Both the position numbers and the translations under genes were made by a program. The notes under the pieces are model-generated. The model worked only from the letters and a program-made list of their open reading frames with translations, ran no database searches and was not told the origin of the DNA. A stretch of DNA of 64,000 bases from Streptomyces stelliscabiei (lineage in GTDB: Bacteria > Actinomycetota > Actinomycetes > Streptomycetales > Streptomycetaceae), in the NCBI RefSeq assembly GCF_014873495.1, contig NZ_JADBGF010000001.1, forward strand, positions 6,138,001 to 6,202,000, given 5' to 3'. Shown piece after piece: positions 23,750-32,361 of this stretch (its first letter is position 1; each line of letters begins with the position of its first letter).

Positions 23750-24474
23750 CCCCAGAAACGAACGCGCGGCACACGCACCTGCCCCAGCCGGACGCGTCGG
23801 AGCCGCTGGACACCCCGGGGCCCGTCCTCCTCCCGGAGCCGAAGCGGCTGGGCGCCCTCGCCCGTCTCGCCCCGGAGCCGATGAAGGTGATCCTCAACTG
23901 GGGCCGCCGCTACTCCCTCTGGGTCTTCAACTTCGGCCTCGCCTGCTGCGCGATCGAGTTCATCGCCGCCTCCATGGCCCGCCACGACTTCATCCGTCTC
24001 GGCGTGATCCCGTTCGCGCCGGGCCCGCGCCAGGCCGACCTGATGGTGGTCTCGGGCACGGTCACGGACAAGATGGCCCCGGCGGTGAAGCGCCTGTACG
24101 AGCAGATGCCGGAGCCGAAGTACGTCATCTCCTTCGGCGCGTGCAGCAACTGCGGCGGCCCCTACTGGGACTCCTACTCCGTCACCAAGGGCGTCGACCA
24201 GATCATCCCCGTCGACGTCTACGTCCCCGGCTGCCCGCCCCGCCCCGAGGCGCTGCTCCAGGGCATCCTGAAACTCCAGGAGAAGATCGCCCGGGAGTCC
24301 CTCGGGGAGCGGTACGGCCACGGCGGCGGCCCCGGCACGACGACCGGCCCGGCGGCGGGGTCCCGCCCCTCCACGGCGGCCCTGCAGAGCGGCCTGGTGA
24401 AGCCGCCCGCCGCCGCGACCGACACCGGAACGGCTCCCGGCGGCGCCACCGGAGTGGAAGTGGGAGACAAGTGA
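23740..24474 (+). CDS. nuoB: NADH-quinone oxidoreductase subunit B
   Basis: 244 aa. NuoB carries the terminal [4Fe-4S] cluster N2 that hands electrons to quinone. All ligand motifs are present: ACCAIEF (two adjacent Cys), FGACSNCGGPYWDSY and DVYVPGCPPRPEALL. Compared with E. coli NuoB it has a ~40-residue His/Pro-rich N-terminal extension and a ~55-residue Gly/Thr/Ala-rich C-terminal tail. ATG 23740 lies inside nuoA; the stop overlaps the GTG of nuoC (GTGA). Confidence 0.95.
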   Translation: MDVTPETNARHTHLPQPDASEPLDTPGPVLLPEPKRLGALARLAPEPMKVILNWGRRYSLWVFNFGLACCAIEFIAASMARHDFIRLGVIPFAPGPRQADLMVVSGTVTDKMAPAVKRLYEQMPEPKYVISFGACSNCGGPYWDSYSVTKGVDQIIPVDVYVPGCPPRPEALLQGILKLQEKIARESLGERYGHGGGPGTTTGPAAGSRPSTAALQSGLVKPPAAATDTGTAPGGATGVEVGDK

Positions 24475-26078
24475 CCGGCTGGCTGCCCGCCCCCGCCGAG
24501 GAACTCTTCGGCCCGGAGGCCACGGCCGAGGAGTCGTACGACGTCCTCACCGTGGACGTCCCGCCCGCATCCTGGACCGAGGCGCTGCGCACGGCCCGCT
24601 CCACCCTGGGCTGCACCTATTTCGACTGGCTGAGCGCGGTCGACGAGCCGGGCACCGGCTTCCGCGTGGCGGCGCACGTGGTGGCCCTGGCCCCGGTCCG
24701 CCGCTTGCTCCTGCGCACGACGGTCCCCCACGAGTCCCCGGTCCTGCCGACCGCCGTCGACGTCTACGCCGGCGCGGCCTGGCACGAACGCGAGACCCAC
24801 GAAATGTTCGGCGTCCGCTTCGAGGGCCACCCCGCCCTGGACCACCTCCTCCTCCCGGAGAACTTCGAGGGCCACCCCCTCCGCAAGGACTTCGTCCTCG
24901 CCGCCCGCGTGGCCAAGGCCTGGCCCGGGGCCAAGGAGCCCGGGGAGCCTGCGGCGGGCGCGGCGCACGGCGGCCCCAAGCGCCGCCAGATGCTTCCCCC
25001 CGGCGTGCCCGACCCCAACGAATGGGGGCCCCTCAAGGGCCAACTGCCCCCGGCCCCGACCCGCCCGACCCGAGGTGCGGCCCCGCGAGCAGCCGGCGAC
25101 CGCCCACCCCGTCGCACCCGCACCGCGACCGAGGCCGCAGCCGACCGGCCGACTCCCGGCCCGGCACCGGACGCGGGCGCCGGCGCCACGGTGCCGCGCC
25201 GCGCCCGCACGACAGCGGAGGGTTCGGCGAGCCAGACGCCCGCCGGCCAGACGCCCGCCGGTCAGACGTCCGCCGGTCAGACGTCCGCCGGTCAGACGTC
25301 CGCCGGTCAGACGCCTGCCGATCCGGCGCCGGACGCGAGCGGCAGTCCCACGGCCCCGCGCCGCGCCCGGAGCGCGAGCGAGGGGTCAGCCACGCAGCGC
25401 ACCCAGCCGCAGAGCCGGCCCGCCTCGCAGGAGTCGGCCACACCTGAGAGCCGGGCCGCCTCCGATCCGCAGCGCCCCTCCGGCCTCGCGACCGCCCCCG
25501 TCGAGCCGACGTCTCCCGTCGAGCCGACGTCTCCCGCCGGACCGCGCCGCGCCCGCAGCGCGTCAGGAGGCTCGGCGAGTCAGCGCGACGCGGCCCCGGA
25601 CGACACCCCCGGCACCGCCGAGCCCTCGCCGCAGCCGGGCCCCACCCGGCCCGCCCCCCGCAGCACGGACGCCCCTTGGCACCACGCCCGCCCGGCTTTC
25701 GACGAGCCGGAGGCGAAGCCGGAGCCGGAGCCCAAGCCCGAGCGCGAATCCGACACCCCGCAGCCCGAGCCCGCCCCGCACGCCGAGCCCGCCCCGCACG
25801 CCGAGCCCGCCCCGCAGCCCGAGCCCGCCCCGCACGCCGAGCCCGCCCCGCACGCCGAGCCCGCCCCGCAGCCCGAGCCCGCCCCGCACGCCGAGCCCGC
25901 CCCGCACGCCGAGCCCGCCCCGCACGCCGAGCCCGCCCCGCAGCCCGAGCCCGCCCCGCACGCCGAGCCGCCCGGCACACCCCCGGACGACGACGCACCC
26001 GAGGACGACGGCACCCCCACCGAAGTCACCCCCCGCGACACCCCTGACCCCGAACACCCCACGGGAGGCTCGCAGTGA
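24471..26078 (+). CDS. nuoC: NADH-quinone oxidoreductase subunit C with long repetitive C-terminal extension
   Basis: 535 aa, against about 180-250 for usual NuoC. Residues 1 to about 150 are the 30-kDa subunit domain (YDVLTVDVPPASWTEAL, HERETHEMFGVRFEGHPALD, LLLPENFEGHPLRKDFVL). The remaining ~380 residues are Pro/Ala/Thr-rich and look disordered. They contain six 15-base repeats encoding AGQT(P/S) at about 25232-25320 and twelve 18-base repeats encoding PHAEPA or PQPEPA at 25758-25973. Despite this, the frame is open to a stop overlapping nuoH. No NuoD domain follows, so this is not a CD fusion. GTG start at 24471 coupled to nuoB. Confidence 0.9.
   Translation: MTGWLPAPAEELFGPEATAEESYDVLTVDVPPASWTEALRTARSTLGCTYFDWLSAVDEPGTGFRVAAHVVALAPVRRLLLRTTVPHESPVLPTAVDVYAGAAWHERETHEMFGVRFEGHPALDHLLLPENFEGHPLRKDFVLAARVAKAWPGAKEPGEPAAGAAHGGPKRRQMLPPGVPDPNEWGPLKGQLPPAPTRPTRGAAPRAAGDRPPRRTRTATEAAADRPTPGPAPDAGAGATVPRRARTTAEGSASQTPAGQTPAGQTSAGQTSAGQTSAGQTPADPAPDASGSPTAPRRARSASEGSATQRTQPQSRPASQESATPESRAASDPQRPSGLATAPVEPTSPVEPTSPAGPRRARSASGGSASQRDAAPDDTPGTAEPSPQPGPTRPAPRSTDAPWHHARPAFDEPEAKPEPEPKPERESDTPQPEPAPHAEPAPHAEPAPQPEPAPHAEPAPHAEPAPQPEPAPHAEPAPHAEPAPHAEPAPQPEPAPHAEPPGTPPDDDAPEDDGTPTEVTPRDTPDPEHPTGGSQ
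25232..25320. repeat. 15-bp coding minisatellite in nuoC (6 copies)
   Basis: Six head-to-tail 15-base units around CAGACGTCCGCCGGT, encoding (AGQTP/S)6. In frame, so copy number change preserves the reading frame. Confidence 0.9.
25758..25973. repeat. 18-bp coding minisatellite in nuoC (12 copies, 54-bp higher-order pattern)
   Basis: Twelve 18-base units coding for PQPEPA (Q) or PHAEPA (H) in the order Q-H-H-Q-H-H-Q-H-H-H-Q-H(P). The Q-H-H triplets form a 54-base super-repeat. All in frame. Confidence 0.92.
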
Positions 26079-27043
26079 ACGACGCATCGGACGTCGCCCT
26101 GCGACTCCTCATCGTCTTCGTCGTCTTCCTCACCTTCCCCCTGATCATCGGTCAGACCGAGCACAAGGTGATGGCCCACATGCAGGGCCGCCTCGGCCCC
26201 ATGTACGCCGGCGGCTTCCACGGCTGGGCCCAACTCGTCGCGGACGGAGTCAAGTTCGCCCAGAAGGAAGACATCGTGCCGGCCGGCGCCGACCGCCGCG
26301 TCTTCCAGCTCGCCCCCGCCGTGGCCCTCCTCCCGTACCTCCTCGTCCTCCTCGCCATCCCGATCGGCCCCGGCGAGGGCGCCGTCGGCGAGGTCATCGA
26401 CGCCGGTGTCTTCTTCGTCCTCGCGGTGATGGGCGTCGGCGTCCTCGGCTCCCTCATGGCCGGCTGGGCCTCCGCCAACAAGTTCTCCCTCCTCGGCGGC
26501 CTCCGCACCGCCGCCCAGCTCCTCGCGTACGAACTCCCGATGCTGCTCACCGCCGCCTCCGTGGCGATGGCGGCCGGCACGGTCTCCCTCGTCGGCATCC
26601 TCGACGCCTTCGAATGGTGGTGGCTCCCCTGGCAGATCGTCGGCGCGATCGTCTTCTTCGTCGCCGGTCTCGCCGAACTCCAGCGCCCGCCCTTCGACAT
26701 GCCCGTCGCCGACTCGGAGATCATCTTCGGCGCCTACACCGAGTACACCGGCCTCCGCTTCGCCCTGTTCCTCCTCGCCGAGTACGCCGGCATCGTCGTC
26801 CTGTGCGGCCTGACCACCGTCCTCTTCCTCGGCGGCTGGCACGGCCCCTGGGGCGCCGACGGCCTCGGCTGGGTCTGGACCCTCCTGAAGACCGCCGTCC
26901 TCGCCTTCGTCGTCATCTGGCTCCGCGTGACCTACCCCCGGCTGCGCGAGGACCAGCTCCAGAAACTCTCCTGGACCCTTCTCGTCCCCCTCTCCCTCGC
27001 CCAGATCGCCCTCACCGGCGTCGTCAAGGTGGTGATCCAGTAG
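26075..27043 (+). CDS. nuoH: NADH-quinone oxidoreductase subunit H
   Basis: 322 aa, about eight membrane helices. NuoH joins the membrane arm to the peripheral arm and forms the quinone chamber. Conserved segments seen: QTEHKVMAHMQGRLGPMYAG, WGQ-like WAQLVADGVKFAQKED, the ANKFSLLGGLRTAAQLLAYE loop, and FDMPVADSEIIFGAYTEYTG (acidic E/D of the quinone cavity). GTG start at 26075 overlaps the nuoC stop. The acidic and aromatic residues expected for the E-channel appear intact. Confidence 0.95.
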   Translation: MNDASDVALRLLIVFVVFLTFPLIIGQTEHKVMAHMQGRLGPMYAGGFHGWAQLVADGVKFAQKEDIVPAGADRRVFQLAPAVALLPYLLVLLAIPIGPGEGAVGEVIDAGVFFVLAVMGVGVLGSLMAGWASANKFSLLGGLRTAAQLLAYELPMLLTAASVAMAAGTVSLVGILDAFEWWWLPWQIVGAIVFFVAGLAELQRPPFDMPVADSEIIFGAYTEYTGLRFALFLLAEYAGIVVLCGLTTVLFLGGWHGPWGADGLGWVWTLLKTAVLAFVVIWLRVTYPRLREDQLQKLSWTLLVPLSLAQIALTGVVKVVIQ

Positions 27044-27045
27044 CC

Positions 27046-27639
27046 ATGGCCCCCATCCCCGGTAGTGGCCTCGCGAAGGGCCTGGCCGTCACCCTCCGCA
27101 CGATGACGAGGAAGACCGTCACCGAGCAGTACCCGGACGTCCAGCCCGAACTCCCGCCCCGCACCCGCGGCGTCATCGGGCTCTTCGAGGAGAACTGCAC
27201 GGTCTGCATGCTGTGCGCCCGCGAGTGCCCGGACTGGTGCATCTACATCGACTCCCACAAGGAGACGGTCCCGCCCGCCGCCCCCGGCGGCCGCGAACGC
27301 AGCCGCAACGTCCTCGACCGCTTCGCCATCGACTTCTCCCTCTGCATGTACTGCGGTATCTGCATCGAGGTCTGCCCCTTCGACGCCCTCTTCTGGTCAC
27401 CGGAGTTCGAGTACGCCGAGACCGACATCCACGAACTCACGCACGAGCGCGACAAGCTCCGCGAGTGGATGTGGACCGTCCCCTCCCCACCGCCCCTCGA
27501 CCCCTCGGCCGAGGAACCCAAGGAACTGGCCGCAGCCCGCAAGACCGCCGAAAAACTGGCCACCGCCCAGGCCACCGAGACGGGCCGAGCCGCGCAGACC
27601 GAGAACCCCGAATCGCCGACCGCAGGGGGAGACGCGTGA
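27046..27639 (+). CDS. nuoI: NADH-quinone oxidoreductase subunit I (2x[4Fe-4S])
   Basis: 197 aa. Eight-iron ferredoxin-like subunit. Both cluster motifs are present: CTVCMLCARECP (about residues 50-61) and CMYCGICIEVCP (about 101-112). After the ferredoxin fold (FWSPEFEYAETDIHELTHER) there is a ~50-residue Ala/Glu/Thr-rich tail. In a cluster lacking nuoEFG, NuoI would be the most exposed Fe-S subunit and the natural entry point for electrons from an external donor. Start ATG 27046, two bases after the nuoH stop; the stop overlaps nuoJ (GTGA). Confidence 0.95.
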   Translation: MAPIPGSGLAKGLAVTLRTMTRKTVTEQYPDVQPELPPRTRGVIGLFEENCTVCMLCARECPDWCIYIDSHKETVPPAAPGGRERSRNVLDRFAIDFSLCMYCGICIEVCPFDALFWSPEFEYAETDIHELTHERDKLREWMWTVPSPPPLDPSAEEPKELAAARKTAEKLATAQATETGRAAQTENPESPTAGGDA

Positions 27640-28361
27640 GCCTCGCCGCAGCCTCGGCCGCCGCCGTCACCACGACGCACCCCGCCCTGGCCTCCACCAC
27701 CCTGACCGCCGTCGAGACCCGCGGCTTCCTCTCCCCGACCGGGGTCGAGATCGCCTTCCTCCTCGTCGGTCTGGTCACCTTCGGCGCCGCGCTCGTCACC
27801 GTCACCACCCGGCAGCTCGTGCACGCCGCCCTGTGGCTGGTGGTGGCCCTCGGCGGGCTCGCCGTCGAGTACCTCCTGCTCACCGCCGAGTTCATCGCCT
27901 GGGTGCAGGTCCTCATCTACGTCGGTTCCGTCGTCGTGCTCCTCCTCTTCGGTCTGATGCTCACCAAGGCCCCGATCGGCCGCTCCCCGGACGCCGACTC
28001 CGGCAACCGCTGGGCCGCCCTCACCGTGGCCCTCGCCTCGGCCGCCGCCCTCGTCTGGGTCGTCGTCGACGCCTTCCGGACCACCTGGATCGACCTCGAC
28101 GGCCCCGCCGCCGGCTCCACCGAGGCCACCGGCGAGAGCCTCTTCCAGCACTGGGTCCTCCCCTTCGAGGCCCTCTCCGTCCTCCTGCTCGCCGCCCTGG
28201 TCGGCGCGATCGTCCTCTCCCGCAAGGCGAAGCAGGACCCCCCGACCCCGGCCCGCACCCCTCGCCCCCGCAACGCCGACGGCACCGGCAACGGAACAGG
28301 CAAGGGCACCGGCACCCCCACCGGCACCAGTACCCCCACCGGCAACGGAGGCGTCCGCTGA
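27636..28361 (+). CDS. nuoJ: NADH-quinone oxidoreductase subunit J
   Basis: 241 aa with five predicted helices after a Ser/Ala/Thr-rich N-terminus. The conserved third-helix motif EYLLLTAEFIAWVQVLIYVG contains the Glu and the pi-bulge region of NuoJ. It ends in a Gly/Thr-rich tail (TGNGTGKGTGTPTGTSTPTG). GTG at 27636 overlaps nuoI; the stop overlaps the nuoK start by one base. Confidence 0.93.
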   Translation: MSLAAASAAAVTTTHPALASTTLTAVETRGFLSPTGVEIAFLLVGLVTFGAALVTVTTRQLVHAALWLVVALGGLAVEYLLLTAEFIAWVQVLIYVGSVVVLLLFGLMLTKAPIGRSPDADSGNRWAALTVALASAAALVWVVVDAFRTTWIDLDGPAAGSTEATGESLFQHWVLPFEALSVLLLAALVGAIVLSRKAKQDPPTPARTPRPRNADGTGNGTGKGTGTPTGTSTPTGNGGVR

Positions 28362-28780
28362 TGCACCTCGCCTACCCCGCCGTACTCTCCGCCCTCCTCT
28401 TCTGCACGGGCCTCTACGGCGTCCTCGCCCGCCGCAACGCGATCCTCGTCCTGATGTCCGTCGAGCTGATGCTCAACGCCGTCAACCTCAACCTCGTCGC
28501 CTTCGACGTCTGGCTGAGCAGGGCCGCCGAGGAGACCCTGCACTCCGGCCAGGCCCTGACCCTGTTCACGATCACCATCGCCGCCGCCGAGATCGGCATC
28601 GGCCTGGCGATCGTCCTCGCCGTCCACCGCAACCGGGGCACCGCCGACATCGACAAGCTCCGCGACACCGCCGAGCCCCCCACGGACTCCGACGACCCCG
28701 ACGACCCCGCCCGGGAATCCCGCCGGCCCGGTCAGCCCGGCGGCCCCGAGCGGAGCGAGAAGGCTGAGGCCACCCCGTGA
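28361..28780 (+). CDS. nuoK: NADH-quinone oxidoreductase subunit K
   Basis: 139 aa, three helices. Family signature: RRNAILVLMSVELMLNAVNL (membrane Glu in helix 2) and TLFTITIAAAEIGIGLAIVL (Glu in helix 3), both essential for proton translocation. A ~35-residue Asp/Pro-rich cytoplasmic tail is extra relative to E. coli. The stop overlaps nuoL (GTGA). Confidence 0.95.
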   Translation: MHLAYPAVLSALLFCTGLYGVLARRNAILVLMSVELMLNAVNLNLVAFDVWLSRAAEETLHSGQALTLFTITIAAAEIGIGLAIVLAVHRNRGTADIDKLRDTAEPPTDSDDPDDPARESRRPGQPGGPERSEKAEATP

Positions 28781-30771
28781 CCACGACCACCCTCGCCGTC
28801 CTCGTCCCCCTCCTCCCGTTCCTCGGCGCCGCGACCGGCCTCCTCCTCGGCCGCACCGCCCCCGGCTTCGTCCGCCCCCTCGCCGTCCTGCCCACCCTCA
28901 CGGCCTTCGCCCTCGCCGTGCTGGTCGCCGTACGCCAGGGCGGCGACGCCGCGGTCGACGCGGCCACCCAGCTCACCCCCACCGGTTCGGTCCCCGTCGA
29001 ACTCGCCCTGTACATCGACGGCTTCGCCGCCCTGGTCGCCGTCCTGGTGGGCCTGGTCGCGACCTGTGTGCAGATCTACTCCACGGGCTATCTCCGCGAC
29101 GACCCGCGCTACCCCTCCTACGCCGCTCTCGTTTCCCTCTTCACCTCCGCCATGCTCCTCGTCGTCTACTCCGGCGACCTGATGGTGCTCCTGGTCGGCT
29201 GGGAGATCATGGGCATCTGCTCGTACTTCCTGGTCGGCCACTACTGGGAGACCCCGGAGGCCCGCGCCGCCTCCCTCAAGGCCTTCCTGGTCACCAAGCT
29301 CGGCGACGTCCCCTTCCTGATCGGTCTGTTCGCCCTCGCCACCGACGCCGGCTCCTTCCGCATCACCCGGATCCTGGCCACCGTCGCCGAAGGCGGCCTC
29401 GACCACCCGACGCTGATCGCCCTCCTGCTCCTCGCCGGTGTCGCGGGCAAGTCGGCCCAGTTCCCGCTGCACACCTGGCTCCCCGACGCGATGGCGGGCC
29501 CGACGCCCGTCTCCGCGCTGATCCACGCCGCGACGATGGTCGCCGCCGGTGTCTACTTCGTCGCCCGCCTCCTGCCGGTCTTCGCCGCCTCCTCGGCGGC
29601 CCTGCTCGTCCTCGCCGTCATGGCCGCGGTGACCATGACCGGCTCTGCCCTCGCCGCACTCGCCCAGGACGACATCAAGCGCGTCCTCGCCTACTCGACG
29701 ATGGGCCAGCTCGGCTACATGACCGGCGCCCTCGCCGTCGGCGACCGGGGTGCCGCCGTCTTCCACCTCATCTCCCACGGCGCCTTCAAGGCGCTGCTGT
29801 TCCTCGCGGCCGGCGTGATCATCCACGCCGCCGGCACCAACTCCCTGGCCGCCATGTCCCGCATGAGCCACCTGCCGGCCCGCGTCCCCGACGCCTTCTG
29901 GACGATGACCGTGGCGCTGCTCGCCCTCGCCGCGATCCCGCCCTTCAGCGGCTTCTTCTCCAAGGAGTCCGTCCTCGGAGCCGCCGAGCACGCCGCCGGC
30001 GGCCACGCCCAGCCCGTCCCCGGCGCCGCCGGCTGGACGGTCCTGGTCGCCGGTGTCGCCACGGCCCTGCTGACCGCCGCGTACGCGACCCGTCTGTGGC
30101 TGCTCGCCTTCCACGGCAAGGGCACCGAAGCGCCCGACCACGGCCGGCAGCCCCGCACGATGACCGTCGTGCTGTGGGTGCTCGCCGTCCCCTCCCTCGC
30201 CCTCGGCGGGTTCGCCTACGGCAGGCTCCCCGACTGGTTCGACGGCGACGGCCTGGCCCCCACCCTGACCACGTCCGTCCTCGGCACGGGCGCCGCCCTG
30301 ATCGGCGCCCTGGTGACGTACGCGGCCTGGCGCTCCACCAGGGCCGAGGCCGCCCGTGTCCCCCTGGGCGCCGTCGCGGCCCATCCGGACGCGGACGCCG
30401 GCACGGTCGAGGCGGAGGCCATCGCCGGCCACACCCCGGCCTACGGGGACGTGGCCTCGGCGCCCGACCCGGCGGACCCGGGCCGCCGCCTGCTCGGCCC
30501 GCTGCACCGCCACGCCGCCGCCGGCTTCCACCTCGACGCCGTGTACGCGGTTCTCTTCGTCCGCCCGGTCCAGGCCGGTGCACGTCTCGTCCGGTTCCTC
30601 GACCGCGAGGTCGTCGACACCTACGTCAACGGCGCGGGCGCCCTGCCCCGCCTGCTGGGCGCGGCCGTACGCCGGGCGCAGACCGGCAACATCCAGACCT
30701 ACGTGAGCGCGCTGCTCGCCGGCACCGTCGTCCTGGTGGTCGCCGCCCTCGTCGTCGCCACGGGAGCGTGA
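28777..30771 (+). CDS. nuoL: NADH-quinone oxidoreductase subunit L (antiporter-like)
   Basis: 664 aa. Distal proton-pumping subunit of the Mrp-antiporter type, about 16 helices. Visible motifs: YIDGFAALVAVLVGLVATCV, LMVLLVGWEIMGICSYFLVG (TM5 Glu), KSAQFPLHTWLPDAMAGPTP (TM7 Lys and HTWLPDAM) and DDIKRVLAYSTMGQLGYM. The C-terminus has the long amphipathic region and a last membrane helix (AGTVVLVVAALVVATGA). GTG at 28777 overlaps nuoK. Confidence 0.96.
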   Translation: MTTTTLAVLVPLLPFLGAATGLLLGRTAPGFVRPLAVLPTLTAFALAVLVAVRQGGDAAVDAATQLTPTGSVPVELALYIDGFAALVAVLVGLVATCVQIYSTGYLRDDPRYPSYAALVSLFTSAMLLVVYSGDLMVLLVGWEIMGICSYFLVGHYWETPEARAASLKAFLVTKLGDVPFLIGLFALATDAGSFRITRILATVAEGGLDHPTLIALLLLAGVAGKSAQFPLHTWLPDAMAGPTPVSALIHAATMVAAGVYFVARLLPVFAASSAALLVLAVMAAVTMTGSALAALAQDDIKRVLAYSTMGQLGYMTGALAVGDRGAAVFHLISHGAFKALLFLAAGVIIHAAGTNSLAAMSRMSHLPARVPDAFWTMTVALLALAAIPPFSGFFSKESVLGAAEHAAGGHAQPVPGAAGWTVLVAGVATALLTAAYATRLWLLAFHGKGTEAPDHGRQPRTMTVVLWVLAVPSLALGGFAYGRLPDWFDGDGLAPTLTTSVLGTGAALIGALVTYAAWRSTRAEAARVPLGAVAAHPDADAGTVEAEAIAGHTPAYGDVASAPDPADPGRRLLGPLHRHAAAGFHLDAVYAVLFVRPVQAGARLVRFLDREVVDTYVNGAGALPRLLGAAVRRAQTGNIQTYVSALLAGTVVLVVAALVVATGA

Positions 30772-30777
30772 GCAGGC

Positions 30778-32361
30778 GTGATCGATATCAACGAGTCCGT
30801 GATGCAGGTCCTTCTGGCGTTGATCGTCGTCGGCCCGCTCATCGGTGCCGCCGCCGCTCTCCTGCCGGCCCCGCCCGGGCTGAAGGGGACGTCGCCCGAG
30901 CAGGCCGTGCTCCGCCACGGGACCGTGGTGACCGGCGCGGTCCTCATCGCCGCGATCGTCCTCGCGCTCGGCTTCGACCACGACCAGCCGTCGAGGATGC
31001 AGGCCAGTACGGACATCAGCTGGATCCCGGCACTCGACGTGCGCATCCACCTCGGCATCGACGGCATCTCCCTCCCCCTTCTGGTCCTGACCGCGCTGCT
31101 GACCTTCCTCTGCGCGCTCTACTCCTCCTCCAAGATGCCCGCGGGCCCCTCCCCGAAGGCCTTCGTCGCGCTGGTGCTCGTCCTGGAGTCCGGCACCCTC
31201 GCGACCTTCGCCGTCCTCGATCTGCTGCTGTTCTTCCTCGCGTTCGAGATGGTGCTCATCCCGATGTACTTCCTCATCGCCCGCTGGGGCGGTGAGCAAC
31301 GCACACGAGCCGCTTGGAAGTTCATCCTCTACACCCTGCTCGGTTCCGTGGTCATGCTGCTGGGCCTGCTCCTGATCGGACTCAGGGCGGGCACCTTCGA
31401 CATCGTGGCACTCACCACTGACAATCACCCCGAACTGACCACATCCGTGCAGGTCGTCGCCGCCTTGTCCATCGGGATCGGGCTCGCCGTCAAGACCCCG
31501 ATGTGGCCGTTGCACAGCTGGCTGCCGGACGCCCACACCGCCGCCCCGACGGTCGGCTCGGTCCTCCTGGCCGGCGTCCTGCTGAAGATGGGCACGTACG
31601 GGTTCGTACGCATCCTGCTGCCGATCACCCCGGACGGGTTCCGCACCTTCGCGCCCTACCTCGCCGCCTTCGCGGTCGTCGGCATCATCTACGGCTCGCT
31701 CGCCTGCCTCGCCCTCGCCAGGCAGGGCGCGAAGGGCGACCTCAAGCGCCTCATCGCGTACTCCTCCGTCGGCCACATGGGCTTCGTGCTCCTCGGCATC
31801 GCCACGATGACCCCGACCGGCGTGAACGGCGCGCTGTTCGCCAACATCGCCCACGGCCTCATCACCGGCCTGCTGTTCTTCCTGGTCGGCGCCCTCAAGG
31901 ACCGCACCGGCACCACCGACCTCGACACCCTCGCGCGGGAGACCGGCGCCGCCCTCTACGGCAGGGCGCCGCGCCTCGGCGGCCTGCTCGCCTTCGCAGC
32001 CGTCGCCTCCCTGGGCCTCCCCGGACTCGCCGGGTTCTGGGGCGAGATGCTGGCGCTGTTCGGCGCGTTCGAGCCCGCCGAGGGCCTCAGCCGCCCGGCC
32101 TTCCTCACTTTCATGACGATCGCCGCGTTCGGCACGCTCCTCACCGCCGCGTACCTGCTGATCGTGGTCCGTCGCGTCTGCATGGGTGCCGTGCCGCAGG
32201 ACCCGCAGGACGGGCCACGGCTCGCGGACGTACAGACGTACGAGTTCGCGGCCTGGACCCCGCTCGTCGCCCTCACCGTCCTCGCCGGCCTCTGGCCCGC
32301 GGCCCTCCTCGGTCTGACCGACCCGGCCGTGCAGCAGCTCCTCGCAGGAGGCACCCGTTGA
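30778..32361 (+). CDS. nuoM: NADH-quinone oxidoreductase subunit M (antiporter-like)
   Basis: 527 aa, about 14 helices. Antiporter-like proton channel subunit. Motifs: LGIDGISLPLLVLTALLTFL, LLLFFLAFEMVLIPMYFLIA (TM5 Glu), VKTPMWPLHSWLPDAHTAAP (TM7 Lys and HSWLPDAH) and DLKRLIAYSSVGHMGFVLLG. GTG at 30778 follows the nuoL stop by 6 bases with GGGAGCG upstream. The stop overlaps the TTG of nuoN. Confidence 0.96.
   Translation: MIDINESVMQVLLALIVVGPLIGAAAALLPAPPGLKGTSPEQAVLRHGTVVTGAVLIAAIVLALGFDHDQPSRMQASTDISWIPALDVRIHLGIDGISLPLLVLTALLTFLCALYSSSKMPAGPSPKAFVALVLVLESGTLATFAVLDLLLFFLAFEMVLIPMYFLIARWGGEQRTRAAWKFILYTLLGSVVMLLGLLLIGLRAGTFDIVALTTDNHPELTTSVQVVAALSIGIGLAVKTPMWPLHSWLPDAHTAAPTVGSVLLAGVLLKMGTYGFVRILLPITPDGFRTFAPYLAAFAVVGIIYGSLACLALARQGAKGDLKRLIAYSSVGHMGFVLLGIATMTPTGVNGALFANIAHGLITGLLFFLVGALKDRTGTTDLDTLARETGAALYGRAPRLGGLLAFAAVASLGLPGLAGFWGEMLALFGAFEPAEGLSRPAFLTFMTIAAFGTLLTAAYLLIVVRRVCMGAVPQDPQDGPRLADVQTYEFAAWTPLVALTVLAGLWPAALLGLTDPAVQQLLAGGTR

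Noticed and set aside
25232..25973. nuoC repeats as CRISPR or intergenic repeat
   Set aside because: The repeats are contiguous, in frame and inside an open reading frame coupled at both ends.
24471..26078. nuoC as a nuoCD fusion
   Set aside because: After the ~150-residue NuoC domain there is only Pro/Ala-rich sequence; no NuoD signature is found.
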